This document shows, piece by piece, positions 9,053 through 17,674 of a stretch of DNA of 64,000 bases. The notes beneath the pieces are model-generated. The model saw only the letters and a list, made by a program, of their open reading frames with translations, did not search any database and was not told the origin of the DNA. A program made the translations under genes and the position numbers. Each line of letters begins with the position of its first letter. Position 1 is the first letter of the stretch. Where the stretch lies: assembly GCF_900116545.1 (NCBI RefSeq), contig NZ_FPCK01000001.1:1798001-1862000 (forward strand). Direction: 5' to 3'. The stretch comes from Devosia crocina. Lineage in GTDB: Bacteria > Pseudomonadota > Alphaproteobacteria > Rhizobiales > Devosiaceae.

Positions 9053-11708
9053 CCGGCTCGAGGAATTCGACTTTGAATCGGCGACCCGCCGTCAGTTGCG
9101 CGGGAACATCTATCTAGCCAAGGTGACGCGCGTCGAGCCGTCGCTCCAAGCCGCATTCGTGGAATATGGCGGCAATCGCCACGGTTTCCTCGCCTTCAGC
9201 GAAATCCATCCCGACTATTATCAGATCCCCGTCGCCGACCGCGAAGCTCTGCTGCTCGAGGAAGAGCACGAGGACGAGCATCACGAAGATTCCGAAGAAA
9301 CGCCCGCTGTTGCTGAGGCTGCTGCCGAAGGCGAGAGCGAAGGCGAACAGCAGGACGCCGAGGAAGAAACGCATATCGAACAGGCTCCGGCAAATTCCGA
9401 GCCTGTGGAATCGATCGGCGGTGCCGACGCTCTGGAAGAAGTGCCGGAGCGGCGTCGCGCGCAGCAGCGTCGTCATCAGTATAAAATCCAGGAAGTGATC
9501 AAGCGCCGCCAGGTGATGCTGGTGCAGGTGGTCAAAGAGGAGCGTGGCAACAAGGGCGCTGCGCTGACGACTTATCTCTCGCTCGCCGGCCGCTATTCCG
9601 TGCTGATGCCCAACACGGCTCGGGGCGGCGGAATTTCGCGCAAGATCACCAACGCTGCCGACCGTAAGCGGCTCAAGGAAATCACGGCCGACCTGGATGT
9701 GCCCAAGGGTATGGGCGTGATCCTGCGCACAGCTGGTGCGACCCGCACCAAAGCCGAAGTGAAGCGCGATTTCGAATATCTGATGCGCCTTTGGGAAAGC
9801 GTGCGTACGCTGACGCTCGAGAGCCAGGCCCCGTGCCTCGTCTATGAAGAAGGCTCGCTGATCAAGCGCACCATCCGCGACCTCTACAACAAGGACATCG
9901 ACGAAGTTCTCGTTGCCGGCGAAGCGGCTTATCGTGAAGCCAAGGACTTCATGAAGATGATCATGCCGAGCCACGCCAAGAACGTGCGCATCTATGGCGA
10001 AGAGCAGCCGCTCTTTTCCAAGTACGGCATCGAAACTCAGCTCGACCAGATGTTCTCCCCGGTCGTTACCCTGCCCTCCGGCGGGTATCTGGTGATCAAT
10101 CCGACCGAGGCGCTTGTCTCTATCGACGTCAACTCGGGCCGCTCCACCAAGGAGCACAATATCGAGGACACGGCACTTCAGACCAATCTCGAAGCTGCGG
10201 ACGAAGTGGCGCGCCAGCTGCGCCTGCGCGACCTTGCCGGGCTCATTGTGATCGACTTCATCGACATGATGGAGAACCGCTCAAATCGTGCGGTCGAGCG
10301 CAAGCTCAAGGACGCGCTCAAGGACGATCGTGCCCGCATCCAGGTGGGACGGATTTCCCACTTTGGCCTGATGGAAATGAGCCGCCAGCGCATTCGCTTC
10401 GGCGTTGTTGAAAGCTCGACCCACAAGTGCCCGATCTGCGAAGGCACTGGCCTCGTGCGCTCGACAGAGAGCCTGGCGTTGATGATCATGCGCCATATCG
10501 AGGACCATGTGCTGCGCAAGCAGGGTCAATCGATCAATGTGCGCGTGCCCACCGAGGTGGCGCTTTATATCCTCAACTATAAGCGCGACACACTCAGCAT
10601 GCTCGAGGCGCGCAACGCCCTCTCGATCACCATCACGGCTGACAGCAAGCTAACCGGTCACCAGTTCGGTATCGAAAAGGGCGAGACCCGCGTCTCCTCC
10701 TATGCCGAACAGCGCGCAGCGAGCCATGTGCGCGTCGATAGCGCAGTGATCGAAGATATCGAGGAAGACGTCGAGGTCGAGGAAACCGAAGACACCGAAG
10801 ACACGCCCGCCGAAGCACGCCAGGACAATGGCGAGGGCGAAGGCAGCGGCCGTCGCCGGCGGCGTCGTCGCCGTCGTGGCGGTGGCAATGGTGGAGAGCG
10901 CCCGGAAGAGCGTGCACCCATTCAAGCGCGCGAAGGTGAAAGCGAGACAGAAGACGAAGCCAGCGAAGAGGTCGAAGGCGAAGACAATGCGGTAAGTGCC
11001 GCTGACGTCGACGCCGATGGCGAACCGCGTCGTCGTCGTCGTCGCGGCCGCCGCGGTGGTCGTCGCAATCGTCGCGATCAGGATGGCGAAGTCACCGTAA
11101 ACGGAACAGAGCCGATCGAGGCAGCCGAAGCCAGCGAAGCTGAGCAGCCGGACGCTCCAACAGAAGTGCAAGCCGAAATTGCCGAGACGCTGCTGGCTCA
11201 GAATGGCCTTGCCGATGCGGCCGTGGCTGAGACAGTGGAAGCGGTAACGGAACTCGCGAGCGCAGAGGCTTCGCCAGCCGAAGAAGCTGCACCAGAAAAG
11301 CCAAAGCGCAAGCCGCGCACCCGCAAGACCAAGGCGAGCGAGGCGGAAGCACCGGTGGAAGTGAGCGCTGAAGCACCGGCTACTGCCGGTGATGAAGTTG
11401 CGCCTGAAAAGCCAAAGCGCAAGCCGAGAACGCGCAAGAAGGTCGAAGAAACCGCCGAAGCAGCACCGCTTGAGACGGCGCCCGTTGCCGAGCCAGTTGC
11501 CCCGGAGGCCGTTCCAGGAGCTGAGGCAGTGGAACCCGAAGCGGCTGAAATCCGTCCCAAGCGGCAGAAGAAGGAGCTACCGCCGGAAGGCGTCGTGGTT
11601 TCTTCAAGTGCGAACCCGGCTGACGATGCAGAAGCGGCCGAAGGCGAAGCTGAGCCGGACAAAAAGAAGAAGGTCGGCTGGTGGCAGCGCCGGCTGGGTC
11701 TTGGCTAG
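8982..11708 (+). CDS. rne: ribonuclease E
   Basis: Endoribonuclease and scaffold for RNA decay and rRNA maturation. From the ATG at 8982 (CGGAG upstream) the product is 908 aa. The S1 domain (GNIYLAKVTRVEPSLQAAFV) is split by an acidic Glu-rich insertion (about 85-155), as in other alphaproteobacterial RNase E. The DNase I-like catalytic part has LVSIDVNSGR and IVIDFIDMM with the metal-binding aspartates. The zinc-link CPICEGTG follows. From about residue 600 the protein is disordered: acidic blocks alternate with runs of 9 and 6 arginines, and the unit PEKPKRKPRTRK occurs twice, probably RNA- and partner-binding tracts. A frame extension to 8946 is possible but poorly supported. Confidence 0.97.
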   Translation: MATKRMLVDAIHPEETRIVVTAGNRLEEFDFESATRRQLRGNIYLAKVTRVEPSLQAAFVEYGGNRHGFLAFSEIHPDYYQIPVADREALLLEEEHEDEHHEDSEETPAVAEAAAEGESEGEQQDAEEETHIEQAPANSEPVESIGGADALEEVPERRRAQQRRHQYKIQEVIKRRQVMLVQVVKEERGNKGAALTTYLSLAGRYSVLMPNTARGGGISRKITNAADRKRLKEITADLDVPKGMGVILRTAGATRTKAEVKRDFEYLMRLWESVRTLTLESQAPCLVYEEGSLIKRTIRDLYNKDIDEVLVAGEAAYREAKDFMKMIMPSHAKNVRIYGEEQPLFSKYGIETQLDQMFSPVVTLPSGGYLVINPTEALVSIDVNSGRSTKEHNIEDTALQTNLEAADEVARQLRLRDLAGLIVIDFIDMMENRSNRAVERKLKDALKDDRARIQVGRISHFGLMEMSRQRIRFGVVESSTHKCPICEGTGLVRSTESLALMIMRHIEDHVLRKQGQSINVRVPTEVALYILNYKRDTLSMLEARNALSITITADSKLTGHQFGIEKGETRVSSYAEQRAASHVRVDSAVIEDIEEDVEVEETEDTEDTPAEARQDNGEGEGSGRRRRRRRRRGGGNGGERPEERAPIQAREGESETEDEASEEVEGEDNAVSAADVDADGEPRRRRRRGRRGGRRNRRDQDGEVTVNGTEPIEAAEASEAEQPDAPTEVQAEIAETLLAQNGLADAAVAETVEAVTELASAEASPAEEAAPEKPKRKPRTRKTKASEAEAPVEVSAEAPATAGDEVAPEKPKRKPRTRKKVEETAEAAPLETAPVAEPVAPEAVPGAEAVEPEAAEIRPKRQKKELPPEGVVVSSSANPADDAEAAEGEAEPDKKKKVGWWQRRLGLG

Positions 11709-11720
11709 CACAGTTGAAAA

Positions 11721-11742
11721 AGGGCGGCTCTCGAGCCGCCCT
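11721..11742 (+). terminator. probable terminator of rne
   Basis: Perfect 10-bp stem AGGGCGGCTC / GAGCCGCCCT around two bases, starting 12 bases after the rne stop and preceded by five A. The following AATTGCTTTG is only moderately T-rich. Confidence 0.7.
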
Positions 11743-11810
11743 AATTGCTTTGATACTCTGCGTACCATCAGCAGCGTCTGTGGGTGCAACTCCGCCCTCA
11801 CTCTCGCGGA

Positions 11811-12332
11811 TCACACAGTTCCGTGGTTTGCAGATGTGAGCGGATATCGAAACACCACGTCATCCTCGTCCTGCCCTTGCGCCGAGTTGTCTATCACCCC
11901 GCCCAAGCGCGCCGATACAGCCATGGAGGCATGGTTCGCGGGGTCGAAGTAGCTGACGAGGGTTGAGATGCCGAGCGTGCCGAAGGCCCAGTCCCGGAGC
12001 GCAGCGCCAGCCTCGGTTGCGTAACCACATCCTTCGAATCCCTCATAAAGCAGCCAGCCGAGCTCCTTTTCGGGGTAGAGTGGGCCGTGATTGATGCCCA
12101 CCTGGCCAACACATCTGCGGTCGGACTTGCGGTCGATCATCAGGCCACCATGGCCGTACACGGACCAAAGCGCGATATCCTGGCAGAACATACGCCAGGT
12201 TTCGAGCGCGTTGAACGGGCCACCCATATAGATGGCGCGGGGCGACGCCATCATGTGGGCGTAAGCTGCCAGGTCTTCGCCGCACATGGGACGCAAGATG
12301 AGCCGCCGCGTTTCAATGGTCGGAGGAGTCAT
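11811..12332 (-). CDS. GNAT-family N-acetyltransferase (RimJ/RimL-like)
   Basis: 173-aa Acetyltransf_3-type enzyme that would move an acetyl group from acetyl-CoA to an amine. It starts TPPTIETRRLILRPM, the usual opening of this subfamily. The central part ends in LGWLLYEGFEGCGYATEAG, where the acetyl-CoA pyrophosphate loop (here G-C-G-Y-A) sits, and SYFDPANHASMAVSARLG follows. The substrate cannot be told from sequence. Its start overlaps the stop of the aminotransferase gene by four bases (ATGA), so the two are translationally coupled. Confidence 0.88.
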   Translation of the reverse strand: MTPPTIETRRLILRPMCGEDLAAYAHMMASPRAIYMGGPFNALETWRMFCQDIALWSVYGHGGLMIDRKSDRRCVGQVGINHGPLYPEKELGWLLYEGFEGCGYATEAGAALRDWAFGTLGISTLVSYFDPANHASMAVSARLGGVIDNSAQGQDEDDVVFRYPLTSANHGTV

Positions 12333-13483
12333 GAGCCTGCTGACACGAAGGTTCGCAAGCGATCGAGCGCCTGCTCGACTGTCTGGCGTGTGCCGGCATA
12401 GCTGAAGCGGACAAAACTCTGGCCCCCGTTGCGATCGAAGTCGATGCCAGGAGTGGCGGCAACGCCTGCCTTCTCCAGCATCGATTCACAAAATGCCATG
12501 GAGTCGTTGGAGAACCTCGATATTCCAGCATAGGCATAAAAGGCACCATCTGCTGGCGCAGCGAGATCGAAGCCAATCTCCTGCAATCCCTTGGTCAGCA
12601 GGATTCGATTAGCGGCATAGACAGCTTTTTGCTGTTCAGAATATTCGCGCTCGCCGAGAGCGGCCGTGGCGGCAATCTGGCTGAGCGTTGGTGCAGAAAT
12701 GAAAAGATTCTGCTGCAGGATTTCGGCGCGTCGGATCAGCGCCTCGGGCAGCACCATCCAACCGATACGCCACCCAGTCATGCAGTAATATTTGGAGAAG
12801 CTGTTGATGACGATGGCGTCGCGCGTGAGTTCGAGCGCGCTGACCGATGGACCGCGATAATCAAGGCCATGGTAGATCTCATCCGAGATAAACGTGATCC
12901 CCAGGCGTTTGCATGTGTCAACGATATCGGCCAGCCCTCCCCGGTCAACAGCGGCACCGGTAGGATTGGCAGGACTAGCAAAGAGCAGACCCTCGAAGGG
13001 CGCCTGCCGATACGCAGCCTCGATCTGGGCGCCTGTCAGGTGCCAGTTGTTCTCCGCTGAAACGGGGATCTCCGCAACATCAAAGCCGAGGCCGATAAGG
13101 GTGTTTATATAGGCGGGGTAGCCGGGCCGGGTGATCGCAATCCGAGCTCCGGGGCGGAATGCGGCGTGAAAGGCGAGGATGAAGCCCGCCGAGGAACCCA
13201 TTGTCGCCAGAATCAATTCCGGATCGACCGGCACACCATGCTGTTCCTCATAGTATCGCGCGAGTGCCTCACGCAAACCCGTCATGCCCTTAGCATTGGT
13301 ATAGCCCTGTGGATCGGGAAGAGCACGGGACACAGCTTCGATGACTTTTGGCGCCGGAGGTCGGCCCGGCTCGCCTATCTCAAGATGGCAGACAGTGCGT
13401 CCCTGCCCTTCCAGCGCTTTGGCGCGGTTCAGGATATCCATAGCGTAAAATGGCATCAGGCCATCAGGGGCGGGAAAGGTCAT
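12329..13483 (-). CDS. class I/II pyridoxal-phosphate aminotransferase
   Basis: 384-aa fold-type I aminotransferase. The PLP lysine lies in NSFSKYYCMTGWRIGW; phosphate and pyridine contacts are seen in MGSSAGFILAF, ASPANPTGA and ISDEIYHGLDY. The arginine that binds the substrate carboxylate is in FVRFSYAG near the C terminus. The specificity (aspartate/alanine/aromatic) cannot be assigned. It is the first gene of a two-gene operon with the acetyltransferase, divergent from the DsbA-like gene. Confidence 0.9.
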   Translation of the reverse strand: MTFPAPDGLMPFYAMDILNRAKALEGQGRTVCHLEIGEPGRPPAPKVIEAVSRALPDPQGYTNAKGMTGLREALARYYEEQHGVPVDPELILATMGSSAGFILAFHAAFRPGARIAITRPGYPAYINTLIGLGFDVAEIPVSAENNWHLTGAQIEAAYRQAPFEGLLFASPANPTGAAVDRGGLADIVDTCKRLGITFISDEIYHGLDYRGPSVSALELTRDAIVINSFSKYYCMTGWRIGWMVLPEALIRRAEILQQNLFISAPTLSQIAATAALGEREYSEQQKAVYAANRILLTKGLQEIGFDLAAPADGAFYAYAGISRFSNDSMAFCESMLEKAGVAATPGIDFDRNGGQSFVRFSYAGTRQTVEQALDRLRTFVSAGS

Positions 13484-13638
13484 AACCGGGCTCCATACGT
13501 AGTGGTCTGGGGTTAAAGCCTCTGCCGACGCCGCTCAACAACAATTGAAGCTTGAGTTGATATCCTCGCAATTGCCGCGTGCCACTGTCGGACCAGCTCT
13601 GCTAGAAGGCAGGAGCTGAATTCGTGGGAGCTGGTAAG

Positions 13639-14502
13639 ATGAACCGCTTGACTATCGTTCTAGCCGCTGCTGCCGGCATCTTCGCCGGAGCGTTCGGCTA
13701 TGCGCAATTCAATCAGCCACAACCGCAGACCGATACCTTCGCCGTACGCTCCATCGTTGAAGCCGTGCTGGCCGAACGCGAGGTGACGCAGGCGAGCGCC
13801 GCACCTGCTGCCGCACCATTGGCCGAAATCGATCCTGCGGTTTTGAACCCGATGATCGAGCGTTACCTGATGAGCGACCCCAAGCTGCTGCAGCGGCTTT
13901 CGGTGGCCCTAGAAGAAACCCTGCGCAACGAAGACCAGGCCAAGGCACAGGTCGCGATCGCGCAGATGGAAGATCAGATCTTCAACGCTCCCGGCCAGAT
14001 CGTGCTGGGCAATCCCGAGGGCGATGTGACCCTTGTCGAGTTTTTCGACTACAACTGCGGCTATTGCCGCTCCGCACTGCCGGACCTTGCTACGCTGCTT
14101 GCGGAAGATCCCAATCTGAAGGTGATCCTGAAGGAGTTTCCAATTCTTTCCAATGAGTCGATCGATGCCGCTCGGATCGGCGTCCTCGTTGGTGAGGCAG
14201 ATGTCGATTACTGGAGCTTCCACGAGGCGCTGTTTTCAAGCCGGGGCAAGGTTGATAAAGCGGCAGCCCTCGAGGCTGCGAGTGCGCTGGGTCTGAGCCC
14301 GGTTAATTTGGAGCTGCAGATGGGTGAACAGCGCGTCTCACGCACCATTCAAACCTCTTATGAGATCGCCCAGGCGCTCGGAATTTCTGGTACGCCAACC
14401 TATATCATCGGCAATGAAATCATTCCCGGTGCGATCGGCGTCGATGACCTGAGAGACCGGATCGCCAATATGCGGGCCTGCGGGGAGACGGTGTGTAGCT
14501 GA
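13639..14502 (+). CDS. DsbA-family thioredoxin-like protein
   Basis: 287-aa envelope thiol-disulfide oxidoreductase. A hydrophobic N-terminal segment (about 3-22) acts as signal or anchor; an Ala-rich helical region (about 35-115) precedes the thioredoxin fold. The active site is C140-G-Y-C143 in FFDYNCGYCRSALPDL and the cis-Pro loop is GTPTYIIG. This layout resembles the ScsC/BdbD group, often a disulfide isomerase or copper-related. The ATG at 13639 has GGGAG upstream; a GTG 15 bases earlier is less likely. The two C-terminal Cys (RACGETVCS) are an extra pair. Confidence 0.9.
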   Translation: MNRLTIVLAAAAGIFAGAFGYAQFNQPQPQTDTFAVRSIVEAVLAEREVTQASAAPAAAPLAEIDPAVLNPMIERYLMSDPKLLQRLSVALEETLRNEDQAKAQVAIAQMEDQIFNAPGQIVLGNPEGDVTLVEFFDYNCGYCRSALPDLATLLAEDPNLKVILKEFPILSNESIDAARIGVLVGEADVDYWSFHEALFSSRGKVDKAAALEAASALGLSPVNLELQMGEQRVSRTIQTSYEIAQALGISGTPTYIIGNEIIPGAIGVDDLRDRIANMRACGETVCS

Positions 14503-14628
14503 CTTCTGCTCTCAGCAGACGCCGTCGATAACACGCTCGCGAGCCTGAATATCGCCCGACTCTGAAGCTAAAGGCGCGGCAGATACGGAGAAGGCTCGCC
14601 TTTTCGGTGCATTTCGTGTAACCGCCCT

Positions 14629-14653
14629 TGCACCGCCGGAAAGAGCCGGTGCA
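14629..14653 (+). promoter_or_regulatory. hairpin directly upstream of the aroQ ribosome binding site
   Basis: TGCACCG (14629-14635) pairs with CGGTGCA (14647-14653) around an 11-base loop, ending 13 bases before the aroQ ATG. It could be a simple leader hairpin; no known riboswitch is recognised. Confidence 0.35.
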
Positions 14654-14666
14654 CAACGCAGAGATC

Positions 14667-15104
14667 ATGGCAAAGCACGTTCTCGTCCTCAACGGCCCGA
14701 ACCTCAACATGCTCGGCAAACGCGAACCCGGCATCTATGGGTCGCAGACCCTGGCAGATGTGGAAGAGCTTTGCCGCAAGGCGGGAGCCGATTTTGGCCT
14801 CTCCGTCGATTGCCGCCAGTCCAATATCGAAGGCGAACTTGTCACCTGGATTCAGCAAGCTCTCGGCACTGCCGACGGCATACTGATCAATCCCGGCGCC
14901 TATTCGCATACCTCCGTTGCCATTCATGACGCCTTCAGGGCCGTCAATCTTCCGGTGGCGGAAGTCCATATCAGCAACATTCACCAGCGCGAAGCCTTCC
15001 GGCACCACTCTTATGTGTCGGCTGTGGCCTTCGGCGTCATTTGCGGCTTTGGTACGCTGGGGTATAGACTGGCCCTGCAAGCCATGGCCGACAAACTCGC
15101 ATAA
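14667..15104 (+). CDS. aroQ: 3-dehydroquinate dehydratase, type II
   Basis: Shikimate-pathway enzyme that removes water from 3-dehydroquinate; cytosolic dodecamer in known members. The 145-aa protein has the family's full length. It opens with [20 protein letters not shown], including the flexible active-site lid with the catalytic Tyr. [15 protein letters not shown] and [17 protein letters not shown] carry the catalytic His and substrate ligands. Met at 14667 fits the family N terminus; the frame opens upstream at a TTG (14628). It heads aroQ-accB-accC, a conserved alphaproteobacterial order. Confidence 0.97.
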   Translation: MAKHVLVLNGPNLNMLGKREPGIYGSQTLADVEELCRKAGADFGLSVDCRQSNIEGELVTWIQQALGTADGILINPGAYSHTSVAIHDAFRAVNLPVAEVHISNIHQREAFRHHSYVSAVAFGVICGFGTLGYRLALQAMADKLA

Positions 15105-15136
15105 CGCTTCGACAGGAAGCCGGGAGACCGACAAGA

Positions 15137-15628
15137 ATGACCAAGTCATCGCAAGTGGATCAGGACCTGATCCGCGCCATCGCCGAACTGCTCAACAAGG
15201 AAAATCTCGCTGAGATCGAGATCGAGCAGGAGGATTTCCGGGTCCGCGTCACCCGCTCCTATCCCGTTGAAGCGCCTGCATTCGCTCCCGCTCCCATGCA
15301 ATATATGGCTCCGGCTGCTCCTGCAGCGCCGGCCGCTCCTTCGGTCAGCGTTCCCCCGGCAGCTCCGGCCGGCAAAGAGGATCTGTCCTCGAACCCGGGC
15401 ACCCTCACCTCCCCCATGGTCGGCACGGCCTACCGCTCGCCCGAACCGGGCAAACCTACCTTCGTCGAAGTTGGCGGCAAGGTTTCGGAGGGCCAGACAG
15501 TGCTCATCATTGAAGCGATGAAGACCATGAACCAGATCCCGGCGCATCGCTCAGGCACCGTCACTCGAATTCTCGTGGATGACGCCCAGCCGGTCGAATA
15601 TGGCGAGCCGCTTGTCGTCATCGAGTAA
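15137..15628 (+). CDS. accB: biotin carboxyl carrier protein of acetyl-CoA carboxylase
   Basis: Carries the covalently bound biotin that shuttles carboxylate between AccC and the carboxyltransferase in fatty-acid synthesis. The 163-aa protein has an N-terminal helical part (about 1-45), an Ala/Pro-rich linker (about 45-80) and a biotinyl domain with the modified lysine K129 in EAMKTM. It is 32 bases after aroQ and 12 before accC, so they are very probably cotranscribed. Confidence 0.97.
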   Translation: MTKSSQVDQDLIRAIAELLNKENLAEIEIEQEDFRVRVTRSYPVEAPAFAPAPMQYMAPAAPAAPAAPSVSVPPAAPAGKEDLSSNPGTLTSPMVGTAYRSPEPGKPTFVEVGGKVSEGQTVLIIEAMKTMNQIPAHRSGTVTRILVDDAQPVEYGEPLVVIE

Positions 15629-15640
15629 GGGGGGCTTCTC

Positions 15641-16987
15641 GTGTTCCAGAAAGTCCTGATCGCCAATCGTGGCGAAATTGCTCTTCGCATCCTTCGTGCC
15701 TGTAAGGAACTGGGCATCCAGACCGTTGCCGTTCACTCGACGGCCGACGCCAATGCCATGCATGTTCGGCTTGCTGACGAGAGCGTCTGCATCGGGCCTA
15801 ACTCGGCCAAGGACAGCTATCTCAACATCCCATCGATCTTGGCTGCATGCGAGATCACGGGCGCCGATGCCGTGCATCCGGGCTATGGCTTCCTCTCGGA
15901 AAACGCCCGCTTCGCCAAGATCCTGACCGAGCACAACGTGACCTTCATCGGTCCTTCAGCGCATCACATCGAGATCATGGGTGACAAGATCACCGCCAAA
16001 AGAACGGCGGTGGAACTTGGCATCCCCGTGGTTCCCGGATCCGACGGCGCCGTCGAAACCGAAGAACAGGCGCTTTCGACTGCTCGGGGTATCGGCTATC
16101 CTGTGCTCATCAAGGCAACGGCGGGTGGCGGTGGCCGCGGCATGAAGGTTGCACAGACCGAAAGCGATCTTCTGGTTGCCTGGTCGACAGCCCGTTCGGA
16201 GGCAAAGGCTGCGTTCGGCAACGATTCCGTTTACATGGAAAAGTACCTGGGCAAGCCGCGCCATATCGAAGTCCAGGTGCTTGGCGATGGCCAGGGCAAT
16301 GCCGTGCATTTGGGTGTGCGCGACTGTTCGCTGCAGCGCCGCCACCAGAAGGTGTGGGAAGAGGCCGGTGGCCCAACCATTACCGTCGAGGAACGCGATC
16401 GCATCGGCGAGATCTGCGCCTCTGCCATGCGAAAGCTGAAGTATTCCGGCGCCGGAACGGTCGAGTTCCTCTATGAGAACGGCGAGTTCTACTTCATTGA
16501 AATGAACACCCGTCTGCAGGTCGAGCATCCGGTGACCGAACGCATAACGGGCATCGACATCGTTTATGAGCAGATCCGTGTCGCATCGGGCGAAGTGCTC
16601 TCCATGTCGCAGGAACAGGTGCAGTTCAACGGGCATGCCATCGAAGTGCGCATCAATGCCGAGGATCCACAGACCTTTGCGCCATCACCGGGCATGATCA
16701 CCTTCTACCACCCGGCAGGAGGCGTCGGCATTCGCGTCGATTCGGCAGTCTATCAGGGCTACAAGATCCCGCCCTATTATGACTCGTTGATCGGCAAGCT
16801 GATCGTTTATGGCCGCACGCGCGAAGAGTGCCTCAAGCGATTGAGCCGTGCCATCGACGAGTTCGTGGTTGATGGCGTCAAGACCACCCTGCCCCTCTTC
16901 CAGCGCCTGATCAAGCAGCCGGACATCATCGTCGGCAACTATGACATCCACTGGCTCGAGAAATTCCTCGCCGAGAACAAGGTCTGA
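15641..16987 (+). CDS. accC: biotin carboxylase subunit of acetyl-CoA carboxylase
   Basis: ATP-dependent carboxylation of biotin on AccB, the first step of malonyl-CoA synthesis. The 448-aa protein starts with GTG (MFQKVLIANRGEIALRIL). It contains the N-terminal Rossmann-like domain, the ATP-grasp domain with ATP-binding lysines K116 and K159 and the glycine-rich loop TAGGGGRGM, the FIEMNTRLQVEHPVTE catalytic segment and the C-terminal carboxylase domain. Length matches the family. A terminator follows at 16990-17010. Confidence 0.97.
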   Translation: MFQKVLIANRGEIALRILRACKELGIQTVAVHSTADANAMHVRLADESVCIGPNSAKDSYLNIPSILAACEITGADAVHPGYGFLSENARFAKILTEHNVTFIGPSAHHIEIMGDKITAKRTAVELGIPVVPGSDGAVETEEQALSTARGIGYPVLIKATAGGGGRGMKVAQTESDLLVAWSTARSEAKAAFGNDSVYMEKYLGKPRHIEVQVLGDGQGNAVHLGVRDCSLQRRHQKVWEEAGGPTITVEERDRIGEICASAMRKLKYSGAGTVEFLYENGEFYFIEMNTRLQVEHPVTERITGIDIVYEQIRVASGEVLSMSQEQVQFNGHAIEVRINAEDPQTFAPSPGMITFYHPAGGVGIRVDSAVYQGYKIPPYYDSLIGKLIVYGRTREECLKRLSRAIDEFVVDGVKTTLPLFQRLIKQPDIIVGNYDIHWLEKFLAENKV

Positions 16988-16989
16988 TA

Positions 16990-17010
16990 AAGGGGCGCAT
17001 TGCGCCCCTT
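16990..17010 (+). terminator. terminator between accC and aat
   Basis: Stem AAGGGGCGC / GCGCCCCTT around ATT, starting two bases after the accC stop codon and followed by TCTTTTC. It separates the acc genes from aat, whose ATG is 20 bases further on, so read-through or a promoter within accC must supply aat. Confidence 0.75.
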
Positions 17011-17029
17011 TCTTTTCTGCCGGACTGAC

Positions 17030-17674
17030 ATGGCCCGCCGCACCGATCCCTTCGATATCGAGATAACGCCCGAGCTCATCGTTCGCGCCTATCGCGCGGG
17101 TATTTTTCCTATGGCGGAAGATGCCGCAGACGAAGACGTGTTTTGGGTCAGCCCTGAGTGGCGCGGGATCATGCCTCTTGATGGGTTCCATGCCTCCCGC
17201 AGCCTCCGCAAAGCCATTCGGAAATCCGGCTGGACCATTCGGGTGGACACCGATTGGCACGGCGTAATCGAGGGCTGCGCGACCGCGGGCGAGGACAGAT
17301 CGACCACCTGGATCAATGCCACCATCCGCGCTGTTTACGGCGAGTTGTTTGAGCGGGGCATAGCCCACACTGTGGAAGTCTGGGATGGCTCAGATCTCGT
17401 CGGTGGACTCTATGGACTTGCCATTGGCGGAGCATTCTTTGGCGAATCCATGTTCCACCGCCGCACGGACGCGAGCAAGATGGCGATGGCACATCTGGTG
17501 GATCGGCTGAATGCTGGCGGCTTTGCTCTGCTCGACACCCAGTTCATCACCGAGCATCTCGCATCCCTTGGGGGCGTCGAAATCCCCCGCGCAGAGTACG
17601 AGGAGAGGCTTCGGCAAGCTCTGCTGCTGGAGGCGGACTGGTGGGCATTGGGAGAAAAAAGTGAGCGTGCGTGA
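17030..17674 (+). CDS. aat: leucyl/phenylalanyl-tRNA-protein transferase
   Basis: Adds Leu or Phe to proteins with N-terminal Arg/Lys, creating N-degrons for ClpS-ClpAP; this links it in function to clpSA at the left edge of the window. The 214-aa protein has the family motifs RAYRAGIFPM, FWVSPEWRGIMPLDGFH, TTWIN, GGLYGLAIGGAFFGESMF and LLDTQFITEHLASLGG. Start is the ATG at 17030, just past the accC terminator. Its last 14 bases overlap the APH-like gene. Confidence 0.96.
   Translation: MARRTDPFDIEITPELIVRAYRAGIFPMAEDAADEDVFWVSPEWRGIMPLDGFHASRSLRKAIRKSGWTIRVDTDWHGVIEGCATAGEDRSTTWINATIRAVYGELFERGIAHTVEVWDGSDLVGGLYGLAIGGAFFGESMFHRRTDASKMAMAHLVDRLNAGGFALLDTQFITEHLASLGGVEIPRAEYEERLRQALLLEADWWALGEKSERA

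Noticed and set aside
9114..10157. 347-codon open frame opposite rne
   Set aside because: Antisense shadow of the conserved rne catalytic region.
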